64,000 nt of DNA from an uncultured Bacillota bacterium (GCA_958426775.1 CATZZP010000010.1:8862-72861); one strand, 5' to 3'; positions 17,007 to 26,787 are shown, counted from the first letter of the stretch. Made by a program: numbers and translations. The notes: generated by a model from the sequence alone, not told the origin.

Positions 17007-18011
17007 TTATCTTCTTTCAACAGTAACAGCAATCTGGCTTGTATAACCGTTGTTAGGATTACTTACCTCAATTAAGATGTTTGAACCGAATACATCCTGA
17101 AGCTGGTCAATAGTTACTGTATCATAAGCCTGAAGGTTATTGTCAGCAACTGTTGTGAAAAGCTCATCAAGAGTCATAGTGTTGTAAACAGTCTCCTGAC
17201 CGTCTGCATCCTTGTAAAGTGATGAAAGGGTAATAAAGTCAGCACCTGTAATAGCAGTAATCTTTTCGCCTGTAGCCTTAACCTGGTCAGCTGATGCACT
17301 TGGTGCAAAAGCCTTCTTAACTACTTCATAGTCAGCCTTAATCTGGTCAGCTGTTGAATATGTAGTATTCTTAACGCTGTTTTCTAACTGAGCAAAAGCC
17401 TCGCTGTCAGTAACAACATCTGCTACAGCATTAGCAAACTTGCTCCAGCCGATTTCTGTTCTGATGTTTGTAACTCTACCGCTGTTGCCCTTGAAGTCAA
17501 TATTATCAATAAAGGTATTAACCTTTGAAGCATTGTTGTTAAGCTCTGCGTCATATGAGCCTGATGTAATAATAGTATCAATAAAGTCAAGCATCTTGGT
17601 CTTTGTAAGGGAACCGTTTGCATCCTCACCGTTGATAACCTCTGTAAATCTTACAGGATTTACCTTACCTACAACAGCTGTAATATAAACATCTGTCTGT
17701 GGCTCAAGTGTCTGCTGAAGAATAGCAACAGCATCATCTGATGCAACTCTACCTACAACATTACCGTTATTTTCAATAAGGTCACCTGTAAAGTTAGCCT
17801 CAGCACGTACAAAGTCAGCGTTATCAGCAAAGCTGGCTTCATCAAGAGTATACTGTAAGACCCATGCTGCGTCATTACTTGTAAGTCTGCCGCTGCCGTC
17901 TACGTCGCCTGAACCGATTCTTGCTGTGCCTGAATCAGCTGCAAAAGCTGTAGTAGCCATGCTTAAACCCATAACTGTTGCTAACGCTAAACTTAAAACT
18001 TTCTTTTTCAT
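17007..18011 (-). CDS. Secreted protein with N-terminal dockerin-like repeats
   Basis: 334-residue exported protein. Signal peptide (1-24), then at about residues 35-105 two calcium-binding dockerin type I-like repeats: GDVDGSGRLTSNDAAWVLQY is canonical, while the second (AxFTGD...GRVASDDAVAILQQ) is degenerate with an insertion. A dockerin at the N-terminus instead of the C-terminus is unusual. The remaining 230 residues are mostly helical and unknown to me. The ATG at 18011 follows GGAGG. It lies between an unknown membrane protein and the SLH protein; docking onto a surface scaffold is an inference, since no cohesin is seen in the window. Confidence 0.8.
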   Translation of the reverse strand: MKKKVLSLALATVMGLSMATTAFAADSGTARIGSGDVDGSGRLTSNDAAWVLQYTLDEASFADNADFVRAEANFTGDLIENNGNVVGRVASDDAVAILQQTLEPQTDVYITAVVGKVNPVRFTEVINGEDANGSLTKTKMLDFIDTIITSGSYDAELNNNASKVNTFIDNIDFKGNSGRVTNIRTEIGWSKFANAVADVVTDSEAFAQLENSVKNTTYSTADQIKADYEVVKKAFAPSASADQVKATGEKITAITGADFITLSSLYKDADGQETVYNTMTLDELFTTVADNNLQAYDTVTIDQLQDVFGSNILIEVSNPNNGYTSQIAVTVERR

Positions 18012-18038
18012 TTCTTATTCCTCCCATATTATAATAAT

Positions 18039-18845
18039 TTAATTATACAAGCTTAGGTAATATGATTTCCTAAGGCTTTTTTCATTCATGTAAGAGTCCT
18101 CAGCTATCTGAACAATGGTTGTATCTGCCCCTATAGCCTCAAGCTCATTTCTCATATCGGTAAGGACTTTGTCAACCTTTTCATCACACTGACTTTCCAT
18201 AGTAATTGCCCTACCCATATTGTTTTGTATAAATTTTGAAATTGATGCAGCACTTCTGTCACTGCCAAACTGTTGCTTGTACTCTTTTTTGAGTTGCTTT
18301 TCAAATGCACCCAACTCGCCTATATACTCAGCCTTTAAGGCATACATTTGTGTTATGTACTTAGCAGCAATTTCCTGCTCCTTTGTAAGAGCCTTTTTTG
18401 CCTCCGTATCACTACTGTTGTCTGCAGTATTGCCTTTGTTATCGGCATTACCCTTAACTTCAGCCGTATCTGATTGTTCAGTATTTGATACATTGTCATC
18501 AGTACCCGCTTCGTCACCCCCTGTATAGGAGTTTTCTGACATAATACGTGCTACAGCCTCCTCAACACTTAAGGTACCTTTACGTATTTGTTCCTCCTCT
18601 TCAAGAGTAAAATCTCTTTTAACAGGGATATTATATTTTTCAATTTCCTTCTGGGTGTTCGCCTTAGAAGCGTTTATTTCCTCAGCAAGCTGTTCCTTGG
18701 TAGAGCTTTGTGCCTTAATAACGGCATTTATATTATCTCTCTGCCATATTGCCAAGGCAGACACAGCTGCCACAAAAAGCAGTATAATACAAAGAATAAT
18801 TTTAAGAAGCTTATGAGACTTCCTTTTTTTAACTTTTTCCTCCAA
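18039..18845 (-). CDS. Single-pass membrane protein with helical extracellular domain, unknown function
   Basis: About 268 residues: a very basic cytoplasmic tail (KVKKRKSHK), one membrane segment (about 15-33), a coiled-coil-prone stretch, an Asp/Asn/Thr/Gly-rich linker (about 120-155) and a helical C-terminal domain. No family recognised. Start choice: a GTG at 18872 has no ribosome-binding site, whereas a TTG at 18845 has AAGGAG 6 bp upstream; the TTG is preferred. It lies 27 bp upstream of the dockerin-like gene and downstream of the polysaccharide-control genes, so it is probably part of the same surface programme. Confidence 0.7.
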   Translation of the reverse strand: MEEKVKKRKSHKLLKIILCIILLFVAAVSALAIWQRDNINAVIKAQSSTKEQLAEEINASKANTQKEIEKYNIPVKRDFTLEEEEQIRKGTLSVEEAVARIMSENSYTGGDEAGTDDNVSNTEQSDTAEVKGNADNKGNTADNSSDTEAKKALTKEQEIAAKYITQMYALKAEYIGELGAFEKQLKKEYKQQFGSDRSAASISKFIQNNMGRAITMESQCDEKVDKVLTDMRNELEAIGADTTIVQIAEDSYMNEKSLRKSYYLSLYN

Positions 18846-18910
18846 GTAAATCTCCTTTCCTAAAATTTTCACTAATATCGGTTAAGCCCGATACTCGGGA
18901 CGCGGAAACC

Positions 18911-19615
18911 CTATATATTTAAAATCTCACGTCCCCGTTTGTCCATCCTCTCAAGAACATCCTCTCCGCACTTAGCTCTGATAATCTTAAAAGCCTTATC
19001 AAGATTAGGCGGTCTTTTATCCATATTGTGGCAATCAGAGCCTACTAAGTCCACTACATTGGATTTAATAAGCTTAACGGCGTTCTTGCTTGTAAAGACC
19101 CCATTTATATAATCACCGTTCATCTGAATTACAGCACCTAAGCTAAACAGCTCTTCAATGTAGCTGTTTTTTTTCTGCAAATCCAAATAACGGTCTAAAT
19201 GAGCAATAATAGGTATGATTTTGCAATCATAAATCAATTTTTCAATATCTGACATAACCTTTCCTGTCCATGGTTCAAACGGCATTTCAAGGAGCAGATA
19301 ATCAGTATTTTCTATACAGAGCTTTCTAATATCCAGATGTGCATAAAAATTACCAAAATAGTACACTTCAGCACCAAGTATTACCCGAGGCAACTCTTCA
19401 CCGCTTTTTTCTGCCTTATTTTTTAAGGCATGATAGGAGGCTTTTCTGTACTCCACAAATTTTTCCACGGTGTTTTGTCTAATGTAGAAATGAGGTGTTG
19501 CGACCATCACATCTACACCATGTTTAAAGCTTGCACGCATCATCTCAAGTGACATATCACTGCTTTGACTGCCGTCATCAAGCTTGGGTAATATGTGTGA
19601 ATGAAAGTCTATCAT
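18911..19615 (-). CDS. CpsB/YwqE-type tyrosine-protein phosphatase (PHP fold)
   Basis: 234-residue metal-dependent phosphatase that removes phosphate from the tyrosine cluster of the partner BY-kinase and so tunes capsule or exopolysaccharide assembly. PHP-family metal ligands are visible: DFHSHILP (His5, His7), LDDGS, ATPHFY, GAEVY, IIAHLDRY and GSDCHN. Length is normal. The start at 19615 has only a weak ribosome-binding site, suggesting coupling with the kinase gene 23 bp upstream. Third gene of a chain-length-control/kinase/phosphatase cassette; no glycosyltransferase genes follow. Confidence 0.93.
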   Translation of the reverse strand: MIDFHSHILPKLDDGSQSSDMSLEMMRASFKHGVDVMVATPHFYIRQNTVEKFVEYRKASYHALKNKAEKSGEELPRVILGAEVYYFGNFYAHLDIRKLCIENTDYLLLEMPFEPWTGKVMSDIEKLIYDCKIIPIIAHLDRYLDLQKKNSYIEELFSLGAVIQMNGDYINGVFTSKNAVKLIKSNVVDLVGSDCHNMDKRPPNLDKAFKIIRAKCGEDVLERMDKRGREILNI

Positions 19616-19637
19616 TATTTAACATCCGTTCTGTATA

Positions 19638-20411
19638 TTAATTATAGTCTGTATCGTAGCCGTATTTATAGCCATACTTGTAGCCATAGCGTCTGTAGCT
19701 GTATTTCTTATACTTGTAACCACTCTTGGTGCTTACAATGTCATTTAATACAACACCGATAATTTTGGCATTTACAAACTGCATTTTCTCTATAGCCTGA
19801 GTAATAAGCTTTCTTTCGGTTACATACTGTCTTGTCACAAGTATTACACCGTCTGCAAGGCTTGAAATAAGCACTGCGTCCGTAACTAAGTTTACGGGAG
19901 GTGTATCAAATATAATGTAATCATAATCCTGCTCCAGCTTGGCAATAATCTCCTTCATTTTATCGGAGCTTAAAAGCTCGGCAGGGTTCGGCGGTATTTT
20001 CCCTGCAAAAATTACATCAAGATTTGTATATTTTGTATTATAAATTGCACTTGAAAGAGTACAATCATTAACAAGCACATTTGAAAGTCCTCTGTCGCCC
20101 TTCTGGTTAAAAAGCCTTGCAACATTAGGCCGTCTGAGGTCACAATCTATAAGTATAACCCTTGCCCCAGTTTCAGCAATGGTAATTGAAAGGTTTACAT
20201 TTGTGGTACTTTTACCCGCTGCGGGAACAGAGCTTGTAATAAGCACCTTCTTGCACTTATCGCCGGGAAGAGAGAACATAATATTTGTTCTAAGCTCCTT
20301 GTAAGCCTCCTTAACATCAAAGCTGCTTTTATCATTTAAAAGCATTTGTCTGTTACGCTCGGCGATTTTTATTCTTTCTTCACTTGTCCCTATTTTTTTC
20401 TTATTAAACAT
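19638..20411 (-). CDS. CpsD/CapB-type bacterial tyrosine kinase (BY-kinase)
   Basis: 257-residue cytoplasmic ATPase that autophosphorylates on C-terminal tyrosines and works with the Wzz-like membrane protein upstream. Walker A is PAAGKST (in TSSVPAAGKSTT), Walker A' is VILIDCDLRRP, Walker B is YIIFDTPP. The C-terminus carries the phosphorylation cluster, with eleven Tyr in the last 28 residues in YKYGYKYGY-type repeats. The N-terminal KEAYKELRTN is typical of the family. The phosphatase follows in the same operon, giving a full phosphorylation cycle. Confidence 0.95.
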   Translation of the reverse strand: MFNKKKIGTSEERIKIAERNRQMLLNDKSSFDVKEAYKELRTNIMFSLPGDKCKKVLITSSVPAAGKSTTNVNLSITIAETGARVILIDCDLRRPNVARLFNQKGDRGLSNVLVNDCTLSSAIYNTKYTNLDVIFAGKIPPNPAELLSSDKMKEIIAKLEQDYDYIIFDTPPVNLVTDAVLISSLADGVILVTRQYVTERKLITQAIEKMQFVNAKIIGVVLNDIVSTKSGYKYKKYSYRRYGYKYGYKYGYDTDYN

Positions 20412-20452
20412 AAGTAAATATCCCCTTAAGTAAATATTATAAGGCCTTAAGC

Positions 20453-21181
20453 CTATGACGTTTCGGTATTCTCTTCATCAACAAAGATTTCAGGTATAAT
20501 ACCTATAACGGGATATTCGGTTAATTTTTTAAGGTCCTCTTCATTCTTGATACGAGTATCCATTAATTCCATAAGGAATACCAAACCAAGGCTTATTACA
20601 GCACCTAACAGAAAACCCATTGCAGTATTCTTTTTAATATTAGGTGAAGACGGAGCTTCGGGGAGCTTTGCATAGTCAACCACCCTAACAAAGCTACCGT
20701 CCATAAACTCAGTAATTCTGTCGGGAGCAATATCAACAACTGCATTAGCAATAATCTGTGATATTTCGGGAGAAGATGTAGTAACGTTAATCTGCATAAG
20801 TGAAGTTTCATTTACACCGCCGCTTGTAAGCATACCTCTAATATCATCAGAAGTAAAAGCCATGTCCGTTTCGTTTGAAACCGCTGCCGCAACCTGCTCA
20901 AGCACTGTATCACTCTCTATAAATTCAGAATAAAGTGCAACCAGCTCACGACCCGTATCAATATCATTAATACTGATGGTCTGACTTATGGACGCCTTGC
21001 TGTTATTTACATAAAGTGTTGCACTGGCTGTATAAAGCGGTGTCATCACAAACTTGCTTATAAGGAAGGCAGAAACCGTAAAAATAAAAACTATAAATAT
21101 AATGAGCCTTATTCTGGCAATTGCCATTTCCAACAGTCGCTTTAAATCAATCTCAATTACATCATCAGTTTGTCTTTCCAT
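20453..21181 (-). CDS. Wzz/CpsC-type chain-length determinant and BY-kinase activator
   Basis: 242-residue membrane protein: N-terminal Wzz segment (IDLKRLLEMAIARIRLI), membrane helix about 26-45, extracellular helical domain, a P-x-x-P-x-x-P motif (PEAPSSPN) and a second membrane helix about 185-205, then a cytoplasmic tail that in this family activates the kinase. It sets polymer length or export rate in Wzx/Wzy-type surface polysaccharide assembly. First gene of the cassette, behind a good promoter (TTGATT-17-TATAAT) with a leader of about 35 nt. Confidence 0.93.
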   Translation of the reverse strand: MERQTDDVIEIDLKRLLEMAIARIRLIIFIVFIFTVSAFLISKFVMTPLYTASATLYVNNSKASISQTISINDIDTGRELVALYSEFIESDTVLEQVAAAVSNETDMAFTSDDIRGMLTSGGVNETSLMQINVTTSSPEISQIIANAVVDIAPDRITEFMDGSFVRVVDYAKLPEAPSSPNIKKNTAMGFLLGAVISLGLVFLMELMDTRIKNEEDLKKLTEYPVIGIIPEIFVDEENTETS

Positions 21182-21216
21182 TTTACCTATTTCTCCAATG
21201 TATATTTTATTATTTG

Positions 21217-21245
21217 ATTATAACCCACCTAAAGCAAAAAATCAA
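21217..21245 (-). promoter_or_regulatory. Promoter of the polysaccharide-control cassette
   Basis: Minus strand TTGATT (21245-21240), 17-bp spacer, TATAAT (21222-21217), about 35 bp ahead of the Wzz-like start. The downstream gaps up to 18.0 kb are short, so it could drive everything to the dockerin-like gene. Confidence 0.7.
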
Positions 21246-21336
21246 GGAAAAACTTAAAATTTATATAAATATTATATAAAAGGCTCACCTAATATTGTTT
21301 TAACATTTTTTTGCAAAAATACTGCAAGGATTACTA

Positions 21337-21365
21337 TGGACAATCTCTCCGAATTGTGATATTAT
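21337..21365 (+). promoter_or_regulatory. Promoter of the SDR gene
   Basis: TGGACA (21337-21342), 17-bp spacer, TATTAT (21360-21365). The spacer contains an ACAAT-N8-ATTGT dyad (21340-21357) that could be an operator. Confidence 0.55.
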
Positions 21366-21410
21366 AATTGTAAGTGTTAAAAACTTAATATTATTATGGA
21401 GGTCTATAAA

Positions 21411-22214
21411 ATGGATAATTCTGTAAACTTTTCATTAGAGGGCAAGATTGCTCTCGTAACAGGTGCATCTTACGGTATCGGTTTTGCTATTGCAAGCGGT
21501 ATGGCTAAGGCAGGTGCTACCATCGTTTTCAACGACATTAAGCAGGAGCTTGTTGACAAGGGTCTTGCAGCATACAAGGAAGCAGGCATTGATGCTCACG
21601 GTTATGTTTGTGACGTAACTGATGAGGATGCCGTAAACAATATGGTTGCTGCAATCGAAAAAGAGGTTGGCGTAATTGACATCCTTGTAAACAATGCAGG
21701 TATCATTAAGAGAATACCTATGTGTGAAATGACAGCTGCTGAGTTCAGACAGGTTATTGATGTTGACCTTAACGCTCCTTTCATTGTTTCAAAGGCAGTT
21801 ATTCCAAGCATGATTAAGAAGGGTCACGGTAAGATTATCAACATCTGCTCTATGATGAGTGAGTTAGGTCGTGAAACTGTTTCAGCTTACGCTGCTGCTA
21901 AGGGCGGTCTTAAGATGCTTACACGTAACATCTGCTCTGAGTACGGTAAGTACAACATTCAGTGCAACGGTATCGGACCGGGTTATATTGAAACTCCACA
22001 GACTGCTCCTTTAAGAGAAAGACAGCCTGACGGTTCAAGACATCCTTTCGATTCATTTATTATCGCTAAGACTCCTGCTGAAAGATGGTTACAGCCTGAG
22101 GAGCTTGCAGGTCCTGCTGTATTTCTTGCTTCTGAAGCATCAAATGCAGTAAACGGTCACGTTCTTTACGTAGACGGCGGTATCCTTGCTTACATCGGCA
22201 GACAGCCACAATAA
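21411..22214 (+). CDS. SDR oxidoreductase, gluconate 5-dehydrogenase (IdnO/Gno)-like
   Basis: 267-residue NAD(P)-dependent short-chain dehydrogenase. Cofactor motif TGASYGIG (17-24), NNAG (94-97), catalytic Ser147, Tyr160 and Lys164 (YAAAK), and a C-terminal LYVDGGILAYIG signature typical of gluconate 5-dehydrogenases. These interconvert 5-ketogluconate and gluconate; in pectin users relatives may reduce 2,5-diketo-3-deoxygluconate (the KduD step), which would fit the nearby pectin esterase, but this is inference. An upstream in-frame ATG (21396) overlaps the GGAGG site, so 21411 is the start. Codons are strongly biased to GCT, GGT, AAC and GTT, like groEL, pointing to high expression. Own promoter and terminator. 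Confidence 0.9.
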   Translation: MDNSVNFSLEGKIALVTGASYGIGFAIASGMAKAGATIVFNDIKQELVDKGLAAYKEAGIDAHGYVCDVTDEDAVNNMVAAIEKEVGVIDILVNNAGIIKRIPMCEMTAAEFRQVIDVDLNAPFIVSKAVIPSMIKKGHGKIINICSMMSELGRETVSAYAAAKGGLKMLTRNICSEYGKYNIQCNGIGPGYIETPQTAPLRERQPDGSRHPFDSFIIAKTPAERWLQPEELAGPAVFLASEASNAVNGHVLYVDGGILAYIGRQPQ

Positions 22215-22227
22215 TTTAATAAACTTA

Positions 22228-22256
22228 ACAGACCTTCTGCGGAGGGTCTGTTTTTT
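22228..22256 (+). terminator. Terminator of the SDR gene
   Basis: 10-bp stem (22228-22237/22242-22251) with one G-T pair and a TGCG tetraloop, then six T. It lies 14 bp after the stop. Confidence 0.9.
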
Positions 22257-22265
22257 ATGCAAAGA

Positions 22266-22293
22266 AAGAGCTGTCACCTAAGTAACAGCTCTT
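22266..22293 (-). terminator. Terminator of groES-groEL
   Basis: Perfect 9-bp stem AAGAGCTGT/ACAGCTCTT (22266-22274/22285-22293); on the minus strand it runs into a T-rich tract. It lies 60 bp after the groEL stop. Confidence 0.75.
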
Positions 22294-22353
22294 GAATTTA
22301 TTAAAAGTATTGAATAAGCTTTTTTGCAAAGTTTTTGACTTTGTCAACAACGC

Positions 22354-23976
<1,623 letters not shown>

Positions 23977-24007
23977 TTATTTGTCCTCCTGTCTCTTTTT
24001 ATAAATA

Positions 24008-24301
<294 letters not shown>

Positions 24302-24340
24302 TTAAAAGATAATATATAAATTTACTTAGCTTTCTTTTTA

Positions 24341-24367
24341 TTAGCACTCACTTCTATTGAGTGCTAA
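24341..24367. promoter_or_regulatory. CIRCE operator (HrcA binding site)
   Basis: Perfect consensus inverted repeat TTAGCACTC-N9-GAGTGCTAA. It lies between the groES promoter and the gene, so HrcA would block transcription at normal temperature. hrcA itself is not in the window. Confidence 0.97.
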
Positions 24368-24376
24368 CTATGTTAT

Positions 24377-24405
24377 ATAATAGATTAGTTATGCCAAGAT
24401 TGCAA
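24377..24405 (-). promoter_or_regulatory. groES-groEL promoter
   Basis: Minus strand TTGCAA (24405-24400), 17-bp spacer, TATTAT (24382-24377). The start point would fall at or just inside the CIRCE element, the normal arrangement. Confidence 0.75.
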
Positions 24406-24441
24406 TATCCATTTTAAGCTAAATTTGGTAAATATCTAATA

Positions 24442-24490
24442 TTTTCTCTTGTTTTCTCTTGTTTTCTTTAATTTACTCTAATTTACTTTT
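24442..24490. repeat. 10-bp-periodic T-rich tract
   Basis: TTTTCTCTTG occurs twice in tandem (24442-24451, 24452-24461), followed by a partial copy and then AATTTACTCT/AATTTACTTT. A short helically phased AT tract between the divergent groES and DUF2508 promoters. Confidence 0.6.
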
Positions 24491-24501
24491 GTTATCTGTA
24501 A

Positions 24502-24530
24502 TTGAATTTTCTAAAGGAAAGGCTTAATAT
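24502..24530 (+). promoter_or_regulatory. Probable promoter for DUF2508-bofA-rhomboid
   Basis: TTGAAT (24502-24507), 17-bp spacer, TAATAT (24525-24530), about 75 bp before the first start codon. A sporulation sigma factor could also act here. Confidence 0.5.
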
Positions 24531-24606
24531 ATTATAAATGAATAATATTCCCAAAATCCTCTATACTATTATTACAGACAATTTTAGCTATAGGAGGTAT
24601 ATTAAT

Positions 24607-24813
24607 ATGAAAGAATATTATGACCTTGTTGAATGCCTGAGAGTAACGGAAAGCCAGCTTAGGACAGCAGAAAACAGGCTTAATTATGCTACAGATGAAC
24701 TGCTTATTGACAGCCTTATATATGAAATTGACTCCCTTTATAAAAGGTATGCCTATTATTTAAGGCTTTGTAAAGAGCTTAACAAGGCGGAGGGTGAGGG
24801 TTATGCAGTCTGA
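24607..24813 (+). CDS. DUF2508 (YaaL-like) small protein
   Basis: 68-residue, helical, soluble protein of unknown function with no cysteines beyond two scattered ones. AGGAGG lies 7 bp before the ATG at 24607, so the open frame further upstream is ignored. Its position directly before a BofA-family gene, overlapping it by 11 bp, matches the yaaL-bofA order of Bacillus subtilis and supports the family call. Confidence 0.75.
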   Translation: MKEYYDLVECLRVTESQLRTAENRLNYATDELLIDSLIYEIDSLYKRYAYYLRLCKELNKAEGEGYAV

Positions 24814-25066
24814 TACCCTTATCTACATATTAATAGGTGTACTTGCCCTATCTGCCCTTGTAACGGTTTTCGGCAAAGCATTAAAAACGCTGATAAAGGT
24901 AGGTTTTAAGTCAATTTTAGGTACAATTGCCATATTTACGGCAGATTTTTTTCTTTCTCCTATAGGCTTCAGCGTAGGCATTAATATATTTACCGCCCTT
25001 GTAACAGGGGTTTTAGGCATACCGGGCTTTATTATGCTTTATGCCTTAAACTGGATTTTACAATAG
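24803..25066 (+). CDS. bofA: BofA-family membrane protein (pro-sigmaK processing inhibitor)
   Basis: 87-residue hydrophobic protein with two or three membrane helices and the family ending G-I-P-G-x-x-x-L-Y-x-L-x-x-I-L. In Bacillus BofA restrains the SpoIVFB protease in the outer forespore membrane. Many Clostridia keep a BofA-like gene even without regulated sigmaK processing, so the exact role is open. The ATG at 24803 has GGAGGG 8 bp upstream; an in-frame GTG at 24794 is less likely. Overlaps the DUF2508 gene. Confidence 0.82.
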   Translation: MQSDTLIYILIGVLALSALVTVFGKALKTLIKVGFKSILGTIAIFTADFFLSPIGFSVGINIFTALVTGVLGIPGFIMLYALNWILQ

Positions 25067-25081
25067 ATAGGACTGATAGAT

Positions 25082-26155
25082 TTGTCATTGATAAAAAGCC
25101 TTACTGAGGTTTTGCTTGAAAGAGATTTTAAGATTATACCCAAAATGTGCAGCAGTACCGCTATAGGTGAGGACACCGCCTACCTTACCCTTATACGCTT
25201 CAGCGGCACTGCTGTTTATGTAACTGCCCTTATTAACAGTGAGGACAGAGCAATTTATGAAGGCAGTTACACCCTTGTTAAAAGCTATTTTGATGAGCTT
25301 GTAGAAAAATATAATTGCAGTAAGGGCTATTTTATAGGTCTTTTTATAGGCAACGAGGAGAGCTTGAGGGATTTTTGCACCAACGATATAGAGGACTATA
25401 CCGCCTTGACAGCCGAAATCAGGTGGATAGTAGACCCTACAGCCAAAAGGCTTGTTGTTTTAGGTGAACAGCCGAATAAAATTTCAGATTTAAGTGAGAT
25501 AATAAACATTGCCTTTAAAAAGGAAACAGGTGCCTACAGTGTGGATACTGATATAAAAACCCTTGTGGAAAAAGAAAGAGATAACCGACTTAAAACTGTT
25601 AAAAGCTTTAATTCCTATCTTACCTTAAGTCTTATTTTCATTAATATAATAATACATATTTTATTGTATTTTTCCGGGCAGAAGGCTGAAATAATCGGTC
25701 TGTGTTCAATAGGCAGAGAGGCTGCGTTTAACAATAATGAGATATACAGGCTGATAACCTCTGTTTTTCTCCATGCCGATATACTTCATATAGGCAGTAA
25801 TATGCTTTTTCTGTATGTATTCGGCTCAAGTGTGGAAAGATATTACGGTAAGCTGAGATATATTTTAATTTATCTTATTTCGGGACTTGGGGGAAATCTC
25901 ATATTCTGTCTTACCTCGTCAGGTACAGCCATAGGTGCTTCGGGAGCAGTTTTCGGACTTATAGGAGCTGTCCTTGCATACAGCTTAATTACTAAAAGAG
26001 CCGTTGACGGAAAAGACCTTTCCTTTATGGCTATGTTTATTATTATTTCACTTGGCTTTGGTTTTCTGGATGCTACGGTAGCAAACCTTGCCCACATAGG
26101 CGGTATTGTATTTGGTTTTATATTCGGTCTTGCCTTCTATCCTAAAAAAACATAA
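25082..26155 (+). CDS. Rhomboid-family intramembrane serine protease
   Basis: 357 residues. The C-terminal half has six or so membrane helices with the rhomboid signatures HIGSNMLFLYVFG, the catalytic Ser287 in GASGA, and the catalytic His338 in LAHIGG. It cleaves substrates inside the membrane. Residues 1-180 form a large soluble cytoplasmic domain, bigger than in the minimal family members; function unknown. The start is a TTG (25082) with only a weak, distant AGG, so the N-terminus is uncertain by some residues. Follows bofA by 15 bp. Confidence 0.88.
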   Translation: MSLIKSLTEVLLERDFKIIPKMCSSTAIGEDTAYLTLIRFSGTAVYVTALINSEDRAIYEGSYTLVKSYFDELVEKYNCSKGYFIGLFIGNEESLRDFCTNDIEDYTALTAEIRWIVDPTAKRLVVLGEQPNKISDLSEIINIAFKKETGAYSVDTDIKTLVEKERDNRLKTVKSFNSYLTLSLIFINIIIHILLYFSGQKAEIIGLCSIGREAAFNNNEIYRLITSVFLHADILHIGSNMLFLYVFGSSVERYYGKLRYILIYLISGLGGNLIFCLTSSGTAIGASGAVFGLIGAVLAYSLITKRAVDGKDLSFMAMFIIISLGFGFLDATVANLAHIGGIVFGFIFGLAFYPKKT

Positions 26156-26177
26156 CCAATTTACAACAGACATACAA

Positions 26178-26204
26178 AAAGGGATAGCACATACCTATCC
26201 CTTT
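26178..26204. terminator. Terminator hairpin 1 between convergent rhomboid and rplQ
   Basis: Perfect 10-bp stem AAAGGGATAG/CTATCCCTTT (26178-26187/26195-26204). T-rich on the minus-strand side. Confidence 0.75.
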
Positions 26205-26210
26205 AATTAC

Positions 26211-26240
26211 AAAAGGCTGTATATTTTCATACAGCCTTTT
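26211..26240. terminator. Terminator hairpin 2 between rhomboid and rplQ
   Basis: Perfect 12-bp stem (26211-26222/26229-26240) with a 6-nt loop and T-run on the plus strand and A-run before it. It serves as a bidirectional terminator for the end of the ribosomal operon and the rhomboid unit. Confidence 0.85.
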
Positions 26241-26250
26241 TAGTTTATAA

Positions 26251-26787
26251 TTATACTAATTCGATAATTACAGTTTCAGCACCGTCACCACGTCTGGCAC
26301 CAATCTTAATAATTCTTGTGTAACCGCCGTTACGACCTGCATACTTAGGAGCAATCTCCTCGAAAAGCATCTTAGCCATATCAACGTTTACTGTATTGCT
26401 TCTAACCTTTCTGCCGTCAGCAGGAACAGCAACTACAGGATAAACAACGCTGAGGATTTTTCTTCTTGCGTTAAGTCTTGAAGGGTTATCCTTCTTAATA
26501 GTCTTTTTAACTTCCTCAAAAACAGTTACATTCTTACCGTTCTTGTTTTCCTTAATTCTCTTGCCGTTTTCATCCTTCTTAGCAACCTTAGCAGTTACCT
26601 CAACCTCTGTGAAGTTATCCTTTTCCTTAACAGCAAGTGTTATAAGCTTTTCAGCAAGACCTCTGATTTCCTTAGCCTTAGCTTCGGTAGTAGTAATCTT
26701 GCCATGGTATAACAAATTAGTCACCTGGTTACGAAGCAACGCTTTACGCTGACTTGATGTACGGCCAAGCTTTCTGTATTTGCTCAT
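26251..26787 (-). CDS. rplQ: 50S ribosomal protein L17 with internal insertion
   Basis: 178 residues against about 120 in Bacillus. N-terminal [18 protein letters not shown] and C-terminal [20 protein letters not shown] are canonical; the extra roughly 55 residues lie between about 55 and 112 and are Lys/Glu-rich ([17 protein letters not shown]). L17 lies at the base of the large subunit near the peptide exit tunnel. Last gene of the alpha operon, before a double terminator. The insertion looks like an expansion seen in some Clostridia rather than a frameshift. Confidence 0.96.
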   Translation of the reverse strand: MSKYRKLGRTSSQRKALLRNQVTNLLYHGKITTTEAKAKEIRGLAEKLITLAVKEKDNFTEVEVTAKVAKKDENGKRIKENKNGKNVTVFEEVKKTIKKDNPSRLNARRKILSVVYPVVAVPADGRKVRSNTVNVDMAKMLFEEIAPKYAGRNGGYTRIIKIGARRGDGAETVIIELV

